From Isoetes taiwanensis (Eukaryota > Streptophyta > Lycopodiopsida > Isoetales > Isoetaceae): a DNA stretch of 64,000 nucleotides. The stretch is from positions 475,844-539,843 of the forward strand of contig JAJEKV010000059.1 in NCBI GenBank assembly GCA_021234155.1, read 5' to 3'. Shown one piece after another: positions 33,601-43,903 of the stretch (the first letter of the stretch is position 1; every line of letters starts with the position of its first letter). The position numbers and the translations under genes were made by a program. The notes beneath the pieces are model-generated. The model did not search any database, was not told where the DNA came from, and saw only the letters and a list, made by a program, of their open reading frames with translations.

Positions 33601-33935
33601 GAATGAAAGTATATACCAAGGAGCGCTACTCATAGGTGCACCACACATCACAGAGAGTGAATGAAGGTATATATCAAGGAGCACTATGAAGGTATATACC
33701 AAGGAGCACTACTCAAGAATAGGAGGTTAACTCCAAATGCTATTTAAAAAGAGATCTTACGCATGTAAAGTAGCCCCTTAGTTCCTATAGATCTCTTATA
33801 ATTTGCAAATGTCTATGAACAACATAAATTCGAGGTTTACTCCAAATATTGTCTACAACGAGATCTTGCGGGATGAAATATAGTTTCTAATGATCTCTTC
33901 TAGCTTTGCAATGTGTATGAACAACATAAACTCAA
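33600..33935. repeat. Tandem repeats near a Helitron end
   Basis: A ~50-bp unit with GTATATACCAAGGAGC is repeated about three times (33609-33712). Then a ~110-bp unit (AGATCT..., ATGAACAACATAAA) is present twice (about 33722-33832 and 33834-33935). Confidence 0.65.
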
Positions 33936-33959
33936 GCATGGAGTCCTTGGTATTATTTA

Positions 33960-34004
33960 CTAGGTTCCTAACATATGCCCAGCAACGCTGGGCACTATTA
34001 CTAG
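33960..34004 (+). mobile_element. Helitron 3' terminus (second member of the family)
   Basis: Hairpin CCCAGC-AAC-GCTGGG (33978-33992), 8 nt, then CTAG (34001-34004) and host T. From ATGCCCAGC to CTAG it is almost identical to the terminus at 664-692, but the sequence upstream differs, as expected for non-autonomous members with shared ends. The 5' TC end cannot be located. The PPR fragment at 31.4-32.3 kb could lie inside it. Confidence 0.62.
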
Positions 34005-34185
34005 TAGCTATATGGTATGGTCCATTAGAAAGGGGGAGGGTCCATTGGATATGTGTCCATTAGATAATACATGGGGAGGGTCTATTTTTTATGGAAAATA
34101 ATGAGGAAATTTATGGGGTATTTTTTCATAGAAAATACATAGGATGTTTGAAGGTTATTCATTTTTACCTTCTGACTCGAGCTTT

Positions 34186-34690
34186 GAAATTGCCCTTTTT
34201 ACTCTAGTTGCCTTTTTTGACTCATGAAGTCGAGAAAGGCCCCTCAAACTTGCATTTTTCGCTTTGAGCCGCTTTTTCTCGACGAAGTCGAAAGGCGCAA
34301 AGTTAGAACGCGGTTTTAGTTCAAGGCCTTCTCGACTCGGCGAAGTCGAGAAAGGCCTTTCCGACCCATAAACCCGCGATTTTCGCCTTTTCTCTCGAGC
34401 GAGTCGAGAAAGGCCTCGACCCATAAAACTTTGCTTGCTGCTTAGGCCGCTTTTTCGACTCGCGAAGTCGAGAAAGGCCTTCGACCCATAAAACTTATGC
34501 TTTTTGTTTGAGCGCTTTTCGACTCGCGAAGTGAGAAAGGCCTTCCACCCATAAAACTTGTGTTTTTCGCTTTTGAACGCTTTCTCGACTCATGAAGTCG
34601 AAAGGCCTTTCACCCATAAACCCGCGCTTTTTGCTTTTTTCTCGACTCAGCCCAGTCGAGAAAGGCCTTCAACCCCTAAAACCTCGCTTT
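34186..34690. repeat. Minisatellite with an inner palindrome (CTCGACT/AGTCGAG)
   Basis: About eight to nine units of ~55-65 bp. Each has CTTTCTCGACT-cgcg-AAGTCGAGAAAGG followed by CCTTCGACCCATAAAACTT and a CGCTTTTTCGCTTT-type spacer. The 10-11 bp arms can form a strong hairpin in every unit. One lone relative of the palindrome (TCGACTCATCGAAGTCGA) is at about 27485-27505. Confidence 0.75.
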
Positions 34691-34834
34691 TTCCCTTTGA
34701 GCTTCCTTTCTCATGCCTCGTATTTTTAAAAAATGGCCCCAAGAACTATGTTTTATTTTATTTTTATTGCATGTAGCATCACTGACTAATTTGATTTTGT
34801 CTCTTGCACCTTTATCACGCACCAAATAGTACAT

Positions 34835-34905
34835 GCTTGGGAGGGTGGTGACATCAATTGGACATACAAGAGGGTGGTGACATCAGTTGGACATACAAGC
34901 ACGTG
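34835..34905. repeat. ~30-bp tandem duplication
   Basis: GGGTGGTGACATCAATTGGA and the next ten bases occur twice. The following 200 bp (to about 35100) is unrecognised, though its end (ATATTGTAATGAGCCC...) resembles a transcript 3' end. Confidence 0.5.
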
Positions 34906-35437
34906 GCCCATAAAGGAACTCCTCATACAAATTTCTATCGTCTGTAAGTTGCTCTGTGACTAGGAGAGAGCTCCACGCGCCTTTGCACTAGGTGGTTCAT
35001 GTGTGAAGAGGGTGTAATGATTGTGCCCATACGACCACTATGGTCTCTTCACCCACTGTAATATATATTGTAATGAGCCCATTTATGAATATAAGGTATC
35101 TCAAAACTAGTATTTTTGGGTGATTAAGTAAACGATTTGCATAATTTTTGTTGGAATTTGTGATCTATTGTCTACCCACCTAAGAAAATAGAGCCAAAAT
35201 GTTCAACTAAGAATCTTTTTCAATTAGAACTTGATAGGTCTAATGCATGTTTGCATTGCATTGTTCTTGTTCTCGACACGCTATCCTAGAAAACTGGAAG
35301 AAATGCTTGGATGCACACTAATAGACAAAAATTCCAATTATTGCCAGTTTTCGGGTCGGGGTGCTTCTTTTTGTGTAAATTAACAGGGTTCCGAAAAAAA
35401 ATGGGAATGGAATGAGTCCCACTTTAATTAAATACGA

Positions 35438-36620
35438 CTTTTCTAGGGTAAATCGTTTGCTGCAGGAAAATGACTTTATGGACTTCTGGCATGGTACGGT
35501 GAACGGCTGCAACAATCTTCTTGCGGCCTATGCAGCAGCAGAATTTTCGAGACTCATAAGATGTAGGGGATGGCGAAATTCTCAGAGCATTTGGATCAAG
35601 GCTCACCGCCGAGGTAAAGACAAAGGCAGTTTGATGTCTCCGAGTTTGGTTGATCCAATTCGTAAATATTTGCAATGGGTTCTTCTAAGTTTTTGCATAT
35701 GCACATCAAAGATTGGATTCTCATGTTCGTTGGGGACCCCGGGAGCCATAGCGCATGGATTGATAATGCCCCTTTCTTTCTCGCCTTTGGAAGTTTGATT
35801 AATGGCTTTTAGGTAGCTTGATGAACGATTCCCATGAAATGTATAGCCAAGTATCCCTGTACCACCAAATGCATGGATAAATTTAAGTTAATCGCTTTTC
35901 AATTGAATACAACTCATCTTGCTTCGCAGAAATCTATTTTTCTCGCCTATCCGGGCCTTGCCTTTGGTGGCATCGCGGAGCGTGCGCAAACTAAGTTGAT
36001 TTTGTAATGCTAAGGACCTGGATCAGTCGTATTTGGCAACCATTTCATTCATTAATGTTTTTATTTGTGGGATTTGAGCGTAGGTATCCCGTTGGATGCA
36101 ACCGGTGAAAGGCAAACAAATGGAGACTAAGAATTAGATACCCGAGGCAATGCTCAACCAAGATGTTGGATTTTTCGACTGAGAGGCAAGGGGTGTGATG
36201 TGGTGGGAAGAATATCTAGTGACATGTTAATTATACAAGAGGCTATTAGCGACAAGGTTAAGGTCGCCCCATTGCTCGATCTCAAGGCATGATTTTTCAA
36301 TGCTTAAGCAAAATATGTTCATGATCACCGACTTTTAGGGGTTGTAAATGATGGGTCTATTCTTACATTTCATGTCCACATTTGTTGGAGGGTTCATACT
36401 TGGGTTCATAACGTTATGGCGATTAGGTGTTGTAACACTTGGCATCCTTCCCCGAATTGCGATTTCGGTGGTCTCAGATGCCTATGCACTCACCGGGTGT
36501 TACTTCCAAGAGCCAGCAAAGATATGCAACGCAGAAGCATAGCTCCTTTTACGGTTGGTTCTTGAAAAATAAATCAATAGCAATGTGTTTTAAGTCTAAG
36601 AAATTTAATTGCAAGACTTA
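35438..36620 (+). pseudogene. ABCB (MDR/PGP-type) transporter exons, tandem copy 1
   Basis: Collinear with 36809-37880. It contains the first transmembrane domain exons of a B-type ABC transporter. One exon around 36090-36255 carries a broken equivalent of CWMQTGERQ...NQDVGFFD. The next (36346 onward) reads FLHFMSTFVGGFILGFITLW, followed by YALTG and then TSKSQQ in another frame. ABCB proteins export auxin and other substrates across the plasma membrane using ATP, and this covers only TM helices about 2-4. The copy has many one-base differences from copy 2, mostly at CAG/CTG sites. Its final exon extends past YALTG while copy 2 diverges there. The first ~600 bp is intron or unrecognised. Confidence 0.6.
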
Positions 36621-36639
36621 GGTTTGCTTTTATCCCCTT

Positions 36640-36808
36640 GTTTATGTGGGTTTGTGGAATATCCGTATATGCCGGGCATATGCTTAAAATATTTCGTGAT
36701 CGCTACAAACCGGTCGCTGCGAAACTCTCTGGTCAGCCCCTGCGTCGGATGGTGCCGTTCGAACCCCTAACCGAATGAAATTTCATTTCGTGGAGTGCAA
36801 GATAAGCT
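36640..36808 (+). repeat. Dispersed repeat between the two ABCB copies
   Basis: Aligns with 26632-26820 in the same orientation and ends in GATAAGCTTCTAGGG, exactly where the second ABCB copy starts. This suggests the repeat took part in the duplication. Confidence 0.6.
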
Positions 36809-37880
36809 TCTAGGGTAAATCGCTTGCTGCAGGAAAATGAGTTTATGGACTTCCGCATGGTACGGTGAACGGCTGCAACAATCTTCTTGCGGCCTATGCA
36901 GCAGCCAGTAATTTTCGGAGACTCATAAGATGTAGGGGATGGCATAAATTTCAGTAGCATTTGGATCAAGGCTCACCCGCCGAGGTAAAGACAAAGGCAG
37001 GTTTGATGTCTCCGAAGTTTGGTTAATCCAATTCGTAAATATTTGCAATGGGTTCTTCTAAGTTTTTGCATATGCGCACATCAAAGATTGATTCTCATGT
37101 TCGTTGGGGACCACGGGAGCCATAGCGCATGGATTGATAATGCCCGCTTTTTCTCGCCTTTGGAAGTTTGATTAACAGCCTTAGGTAGCTTGATGAACGA
37201 TTCCCATGAAATGTATAGCCAAGTATCCCAGGTACCACCAAATGCATGGATAAATTTAAGTTAATCGCTTTTCAATTGAATACAACTCATCTTGCTTCTG
37301 CAGAAATCTATTTTTCTCGCCTATCCGGGCCTTGCCTACTTTGGTGGCATCGTGGAGTGTGCAGAACTAAGTTGATTTTGTAATGCTAAGGACTGGATCA
37401 GGCTGTATTTGGCAACCATTTCATTCATTAATGTTTTTATTTGTGGGATTTGAGCAGAGGTATCCTGTTGGATGCAAACTGGTGAAAGGCAAACAGCGAG
37501 ACTAAGAATTAGATACCTGGAGGCAATGCTCAACCAAGATGTTGGATTTTTCGATACAGAGGCAAGGACAGATGATGTGGTCGGAAGAATATCTAGTGAC
37601 ATGTTAATTATACAAGAGGCTATTAGCGACAAGGTTACTGTCTGCCCCATTGCTCTGATCTCAAGGCATGATTTTTCAATGCTTAAGCAAAATATGTTCA
37701 TGATCAGCTGACTTTAGGGGTTGTGACAGATGGGTCTATTCTTACATTTCATGTCGACATTTGTTGGAGGGTTCATACTTGGGTTCATAACGTTATGGCG
37801 ATTAGGTGTTGTAACACTTGGCATCCTTCCTGTAATTGCGATTTCTGGTGGTCTGTATGCCTATGCACTCACTGGTGTAT
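36809..37880 (+). pseudogene. ABCB (MDR/PGP-type) transporter exons, tandem copy 2
   Basis: Better preserved than copy 1. The exon at about 37461-37637 reads VSCWMQTGERQTARLRIRYL, then EAMLNQDVGFFDTEARTDDV and IIQEAISDK, followed by donor AAG|GTTACT. The next exon (37730-37879) reads FLHFMSTFVGGFILGFITLW and ISGGLYAYALTG. This matches the first transmembrane domain of plant ABCB1/ABCB19-type transporters. After ACTGGTGTATGTC, homology with copy 1 ends. That may be a splice donor (GT) or the duplication border. Nucleotide-binding domains are not in the window. The duplication period is about 1371 bp. Confidence 0.65.
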
Positions 37881-40600
37881 GTCATGGTCAATATACTTCT
37901 TTGCTACTTTTGCATCTGTATCAGGAGACATAACATATCATAGAATATACAAATTGTAGATGTGGCCATGCAGGTTCCATGGTCGGCTCCTCTTCCTCTG
38001 GGTCCAAGCTTTCCGAGCCTGAGTTTCCATGGGCAGAAGGAGGAAGTGAACGGAAAATATTTGTACCAACCATCTTCACAACATCTTCATAAGCAGGTTC
38101 ATGTATTTTCCCCGTGACAAGTGTTATATATTCTACAAGTTCATTAAGATTTTGTTTCTTTATCTCTTTTCTCCGTTTGCATTCTTTGTTGGATCTGTGA
38201 AGTCAAAAACGTTGGTGCAGAGCTTGAGCTTATTGATGAAAAGCATTTGCCGATCCGAACTAGGAACATCTTTGAATAAGGGCAACTGTTCAAAGTTTGA
38301 CCCATTTGCAGCAGACACTGGCTTATCCTTTATCTGGCTTGCCCCATATCCCCGGCCGTGTGCCCCAACATTTTGTCTCGCAGAGGTGTCATTGGCGGTG
38401 CCATCTGGTTGTTGCCGACGCCCGTGAGTTTATGTATGCCTATCCATATTTCTCATCCCTCTCACCGGCCAGATTGTTGGCCGTAAAAAAATATTACATA
38501 TCAACGATTCATAACTACCGCAAATATGGGACGGATTGAGCAAAAGGCTGAAGAATTCCCTCCGGGTAAGATAATTCCCATGCTTTAATTTCACATGTCC
38601 CTTATTGATGTTTATAGTCATGAGATGCATGTTATTATGATATTTGCAATCGATTATAAAGTCTATGCCGGTAAAAGCTCTTAATAGTCTTCTATATGTT
38701 ATGACATTGATTGCCATGTCTTTCTCCAATCTTCGTTATTCTACCGATGATCTAGCATGGTGTTATTTCATCTCTGTTAAGCCATGCGTGTTCTTAATCT
38801 TTACGGTGACTCTAATGAGGAATTTGGTAGATTTTCATCCATGGACGGACTGTTTGTGAATATTAATCTTGCCTCGTCTTTTCTATGGTGACCATGCTCG
38901 TGAAAAAAATCAGGGCATTTCTTCCTTAGCTAGCCCCTACTTATTTTCCTGAGCCAATGGGTCCAATTTGCTAGATCGCTTAAATATTTGTTTGTTGACC
39001 CATAAAGATTCGAGACTCATGTGTGGCTGCCGGATCTAATTTGCAAGTATGTTTGACCGCTTATTTGCTAAAAGCTTGAGAATCAAGGTGATCAAACTTA
39101 ATCAATGATCGCTATTTCATGCTCGCAATGCATTCACCAAAGGTCCGATGGCAAAGTGTGTTTATATTTGAAGATGTCTTAGTTGTACATATCTTATGTT
39201 AGTTTTTATAGAACAAATGGAAAAAGGGGTTATAGCTAATCTGTTGTTAAAAGTTGTTTATATTTTATGATATAGGTAAAACGGAAGCTTCTAAAGAAAA
39301 GGGCCCCGAGCGAGGAAGATTTTGAAGCCTTTGCGTAAGGACATGAAAGGTGATAATCGAAGATGACGAGGAAAAGCTAGAAACAAATTTTTCTACCCCA
39401 TTTAAACACCGAGGACCTAAAATCTGTTTTGTTTAGATTGAATTCGGACAAATTATTTTCGCTTTTGGCGCTGTGTTCTCGGGGATGAAGATGGATGCTA
39501 AGATGTTGGCACCAAAGAAGAGTCAAGGACCGGCTTGGTCGGATCATCCGCTACTTGGGTCGTGCTATTGGCCGTGGGAGGACATTTTTACCGGTATTGT
39601 CATGAAGTTAAAAGGCGGTGGAGTGATTGCTCATAAGACTTTCCACAGGTTTGTTGAATGCTATTGGGACTTTTAAGGTGTTAAATTTGGTAAAACATGT
39701 CAAACCATCCTTAAGGTCTCTTATGTTTAAGGTCTTAATAGTAATGGTTTTCTTGTGTGATGGGGAGTAAGACATTATTTGTTATAAGATGCATAATAAT
39801 GTGATCTGAAGGATGAAAAGATCGCCACGCTTAAACCGCCCTTTACTATTTAAGAGTGACAATTTACTTGAAAGTTCCACCGATTGTTTTGTGACAGTGC
39901 CCAGCTTGGATAAGGCGTTGTTATTTATATGAACATGATCCAGTCTTGCAATTATTTTGGCATCGTGAACCCCAGCTTAATACGATCTCCCTCCTCTTTG
40001 CTTGGTCTGGGGTTGAAGCTAGAATTTTGCATGTGGCCCCTAGGAATGATTTACTCCCAACATTTGGGCGACAATTTAGATCTACATGACAAGAATAATA
40101 TAGTGCAATCTTTATAAGTGTATCTTAGTGCACAAAATATGTATTATTGACGCACTTGGTGAAAATAAAAAGTCAAGACGCCCATGCCATAATGACTCCT
40201 CCAAAAAGCCTATCATACTTCACCCTTGGCTTCAACAACATATTGCCCTTTACGTTTGATTAACATATATCAACCCTAGCCTTAACAACCTTTGTTCTAT
40301 ATTCATTGCCCTTTTGAAACTTTTAAATCATTGCATTTCCATAATTTGTCAATAAATAATGTACCCTAATTCCCTCATTCATCCGCTAATTGCTAAAAGA
40401 TTAACAATGGGGCTAAACGTAAACAATGAGTTGTACACATGCCTTGCATATATTATTTAGCTTCTCACGCATTCTATTGCTCTAGACCCAACCAACTCCC
40501 CCCTCCCCCCAAAAAGCAACACATGAAGCATCACCAACATACCTACATGGAATAATTACAAATAACCCTTAATATTATTATTTATTCAACTGCTTCCACG
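37881..40600. other. Gene-like but unassigned region between ABCB and the receptor kinase
   Basis: Contains isolated frames (38101-38427, 38297-38539, 39473-39676) and mixed composition. The last reads MKMDAKMLAPKKSQGPAWSD, with no family I can name. Frames here are short and may be cut by the same CAG/CTG errors seen in the neighbours. Upstream exons of the receptor kinase could lie here. Confidence 0.3.
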
Positions 40601-40639
40601 TCAATACCTTACAACATAATCTTATCCTCCTTCTACACA

Positions 40640-41400
40640 ATTAGTGAAAATATCCTTGCTACCCAAACGCCCATGGCAAAACTTCGCCATTCACCTCTTG
40701 TGCCTACCCTTTTGTAAAGAACGCATTGGTAATCCCGGGAGAAGCTACGGGGAACCCAACAAAATGTAAGGAAATCTCATAAAGTTTAAAGGAATCTAGA
40801 AGAACCTCCACTTACTTGGCAAGAAAGATTTAAGATAATTCTGGTACAAAGACTTGGCCTTCGGTCATCTTCATCATGGATGCCAACCTCAAGTTATACA
40901 TTATGATTTAAAATCTAGTAATATTTTGCTAGATAATAACCATAATGCCCTCATTTCTCGATTATGGTCTAGCCAATCTCCTCCCCATGCTTGATGATAT
41001 GTCATGCAAGAAATTCCAAAGCCCTAGGATATATGGCACCCGAGTTTGCATGTCGAGTTTAAGAATCAACGAGAAATGTGATGTGTATGGATTTGGGGTG
41101 ATTCTCTTGGAACTTGTCACGTGAAGGCGGCCGCTGGAGTACATGGAAGATGATGTGGTTATCCTCTGCGATTATGTCAGGTCATTGCTTGATGAAGGGA
41201 AAGCCCTGACCTGTATTGACACAAATCTACCAAGTTATCCAGAAGATGAAGTTCTTCCTGTTATAAAACTAGGACTTATTTGCACATCTCAGATCCCTTC
41301 AAATAGGCCATCTATGGCAGAAGTTGTGCAGATTCTAGAGCTTATCAAACCTCTCTGTCACCTCAAGGATAGCCTATCGGAGAGGTCATCGGATCCGTAA
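40640..41400 (+). pseudogene. LRR receptor-like kinase, C-terminal kinase domain (IRK/PXC-like)
   Basis: Read across frame slips, kinase subdomains appear in order: KLRHSPLV (about 40680), [11 protein letters not shown] (about 40810), [14 protein letters not shown] (catalytic loop, about 40900), a broken [13 protein letters not shown] activation segment, GYMAPEFAC (about 41030), NEKCDVYGFGVILLELVT, then the open frame 41143-41400 MEDDVVILCDYVRSLLDEGK and VIKLGLICTSQIPSNRPSMA. YMEDDVVxLCDxVR and CTSQxPSNRPxMxEVVxIL are characteristic of the IRK/PXC2 group, plasma-membrane receptors of growth signalling. The catalytic loop has HYDLKSSN where active kinases have HRDxKxxN, as in RLKs lacking the RD arginine. 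Frame slips coincide with expected CAG/CTG codons, so the gene may be intact. Extracellular LRRs are not found. Confidence 0.62.
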
Positions 41401-41929
41401 AACAGTCTGGAAGACTCTGGCTCTTGGGGTTTGTAAAATTAAATATTGGATACCTATTGAGCTATGCAGGACTCTGTTCTGTGATGGAGAGAGCAGTCTC
41501 CTTGACAGAATTCAGAGTCCTGTTTTTTAATGCATCGTCTGTTTAATTTTCTTCCATATACGGATGCATCTATATTTTTTGAAGTATTCTGGTGTTTGCT
41601 TGGTCTTCTTCATGCTAAAGCTTCTAGTGCTTCAAATAGACAAAGAGGAAGCCTCCACTAACCTGCAGATGCCTTCCTTTAAACATAATCAAAGTTGCAA
41701 TATATCTTCTAATGGACTCAAAGTGGACCTGCTGGAATCTTTCAGATTGACCCACAAATAGTAATATTCTTTTTTGCTAAAAGACATGTAGAGATTTGTA
41801 TTATCTAGCTTTGAAATCTCCCCATTCTGTCATTGCTTATCATTAGATTGTGAAAGAATAAATAGAACATGGAAAGAAGAATGGAAGCCAAAATGCGCTT
41901 GTTCCAAGTGTAAATCAATTAATATAACC
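41401..41929. other. Receptor-kinase 3' flank
   Basis: Probable 3' untranslated sequence and intergenic DNA. The repeat GCAGGACTCTG...CAGAATTCAGAGTCCTG (41467-41522) is imperfectly inverted. No gene recognised. Confidence 0.35.
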
Positions 41930-42134
41930 CATTTCTGTGCTGAGAGTTGGTTGTTAGCCCACAGCAGAAGGCATTCTACCTAATAAAGCAGAAACTTCAG
42001 ATCCTGCTTGAACGAAACGAAAGATATTGTCAATGAATAGAAGTACGTCTTGCTTATTAACATCTCGAAAATATTCGGCCATGGTTAGAGCGGTTAAACC
42101 AACTCTCATACGAGCTCCTGGTGATTCATTCATC
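41930..42134 (-). pseudogene. atpB: Nuclear insertion of plastid DNA: atpB fragment (NUPT)
   Basis: The minus strand from 42134 encodes [40 protein letters not shown] and [19 protein letters not shown], then a stop and QPTLSTEMG. This is the nucleotide-binding domain of the plastid ATP synthase beta subunit, about residues 230-300. The residues [12 protein letters not shown] and [20 protein letters not shown] are of the plastid type rather than the nuclear-encoded mitochondrial one. Only ~200 bp is present, without start or end, embedded in nuclear repeats. The stop replaces the conserved Tyr of AVGYQPTL. This is a small organelle-to-nucleus transfer and is not functional. Confidence 0.82.
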
Positions 42135-42199
42135 TAAAGATGCAAGAAAATATGAGGACTCGATTAAGAATGGTTCACCACTATGCCGAACCAAAATTA

Positions 42200-42310
42200 A
42201 CTGACACCAACCAAGTTAAACGTGCATATTAGAAATGGGATTACTACATCATCAAGGCACTTAAACACGCATATTCGAAATGGGATTGTTATATTACCAA
42301 AGCACGAATT
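42200..42310. repeat. Imperfect tandem repeat
   Basis: CGTGCATATTAGAAATGGGA... and CACGCATATTCGAAATGGGA... occur about 50 bp apart. The rest of 42135-42690 is AT-rich and unrecognised. Confidence 0.5.
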
Positions 42311-42696
42311 GGTCCTTTTGTACCATTGGGTACTCTATTCTTAATATTTGAATGCATTCACTAAGAAAATGAAAGCATGTATTCATACCGGCCCTGTACA
42401 ATTTCCATTACTAATATAACTACAAAAAGCATTCTTCATAAATGGCTAATATGTTTTAGACAAAGATCATAATCACGTCAATCCTAATTGGTCTAAGTAC
42501 TGAGCTTTGCAAGCCTCTTCTTGGTCCATGTACAATTCATAAACAAAACAACACAAAACAAAACCCCACGTTCAAACCATTAATAAGCCCCGACACATAA
42601 AATGACCCAACAAGAACCATGAAAACGAAACGACAACAAGAAACATGAAAACACATTCCCAGGCCACCGCAGGGCAACCCTCCGTGCGCAGCACCT

Positions 42697-43880
42697 TGTT
42701 TATCTTTTGCACAGTATATATCTTTTCTCATCGAAATAGATGGTACAGGCGCAGTTGCATTGACATTCCTCTCCGTGCTCGTTAGGTACCTCGACCCCAA
42801 ACTGAGTAAGCCATAAGGCATTCGCATGGAGATTCATCCTTTTCCATCTCAGCCTCTTGAACATGATGAGAGTATTTCCTGCAAACAAGAAGATAACATG
42901 CATTATAAGAATAGAAGTAAACATTAATTCTGGTTATCATAAACTTCCAAAACCCAATTAATGTCATATTGGGCTTGTTTGATAATGGCATTGGGCCAAA
43001 CAATCTCATCCTTGAAAATCAAGGCGTTTCTTCCCTTCCACATTCTCCACAGGAGAATATATCTCCTCCATTCAACTGGATTGGCAGGGAAAAAGAGCTC
43101 AATAGCTTGCATATTGGCTAGACCAGGAATGTTGAGCTCAGTTTCTGCTAACTCCAGAATCCATTCTGCCCAAAGACAGTTTTTAAATAAATGTTCTTCA
43201 TTTTCCTGATCCTGCAAACATCTAACACAGATATCAGAGTTAGACATGTTAAGCCTCCACCTCTTTCTGTTGGTACCGAGGGCTCTATGCCAAAGCTGCC
43301 ACATGAATGCCTTGATTTTTGGATGGATGGGGCTTTTCCACATAAAGGTCAAATTTTTGGAGACTCTATCAGAATCAATATTCCATTTAATATGAATGGA
43401 TATTTCTTGATTCCTGTTAAGATACCTGTAGGCCAAATTAACTCTGTAACCACTGAAACCATTAATATGCCAAAACTCATTAGTGTTGTGCCAATCACCA
43501 ACTGCCAACTTCTGGGAAATACTATTGAACAGATGCCTGGAGTCCTCACCCAAGTCTCTAAGGGTTGATTCCTGATAATCAAAATCATCAATAATATCCC
43601 TTATATAAATTATGCCCCTATTAGTCCACTGCTTGGTTAACTTAGGGAAGTTAGTGGCTAAGTACATACTTGGATCATCCAAAATCAAAGAGGGACTCCA
43701 AAAAATAGGCTGATCCTGAGAAAGGCCTTCTTTCCATGTATACATACCTTTAACTTTTAACCAGGCTCTGATCCATTTCTTGATAATCGAAGGCATGGAG
43801 GCAGGGACAGTAAAGTCAAAGAAAATGCTGTGAGACAGCTGCAATTTGAGGTTTCTCCAACCAAAAGGGTGACAATACAT
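42697..43880 (-). mobile_element. LINE family III, 5'-truncated copy (inverted relative to 60 kb)
   Basis: Nearly identical, in inverse orientation, with 59055-60235. It holds the C-terminal part of ORF2 (frame 42924-43910) and the 3' region to TGTGCAAAAGATAAA. The 5' break is at about 43880, next to a short direct repeat AAGGGTGACAATA (about 43868 and 43904), which may be a target duplication or a template-switch scar. Confidence 0.8.
42924..43880 (-). CDS. LINE ORF2 C-terminal domain (zf-RVT), partial
   Basis: An open frame of about 318 LINE codons, with the first ten codons of the 328-codon frame coming from flanking DNA. It shows the plant zf-RVT pattern: FMWKSPIHPKIKAFMWQLWH, then RWRLNMSNSDICVRCLQDQE and NEEHLFKNCLWAEWIL, with Cys and His positions C..C and H...C. 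Near the end is LLWRMWKGRNALIFKDE. The reverse transcriptase itself is absent, so the copy cannot move by itself. It differs from 59055-60009 at only a few residues. Confidence 0.72.
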   Translation of the reverse strand: MYCHPFGWRNLKLQLSHSIFFDFTVPASMPSIIKKWIRAWLKVKGMYTWKEGLSQDQPIFWSPSLILDDPSMYLATNFPKLTKQWTNRGIIYIRDIIDDFDYQESTLRDLGEDSRHLFNSISQKLAVGDWHNTNEFWHINGFSGYRVNLAYRYLNRNQEISIHIKWNIDSDRVSKNLTFMWKSPIHPKIKAFMWQLWHRALGTNRKRWRLNMSNSDICVRCLQDQENEEHLFKNCLWAEWILELAETELNIPGLANMQAIELFFPANPVEWRRYILLWRMWKGRNALIFKDEIVWPNAIIKQAQYDINWVLEVYDNQN

Positions 43881-43903
43881 ATGGGTCTCCCTTATACATA
43901 AGG

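Noticed and set aside
41872-41935. Extension of the plastid fragment beyond atpB codon region STEMG
   Set aside because: After the GAAATGGGTTAT stretch the sequence no longer follows atpB, and I see no other plastid gene.
43191-43568. 125-codon frame on the plus strand, and its partner at 59365-59742
   Set aside because: Antisense of the LINE zf-RVT region, preserved only because the LINE copies are similar.
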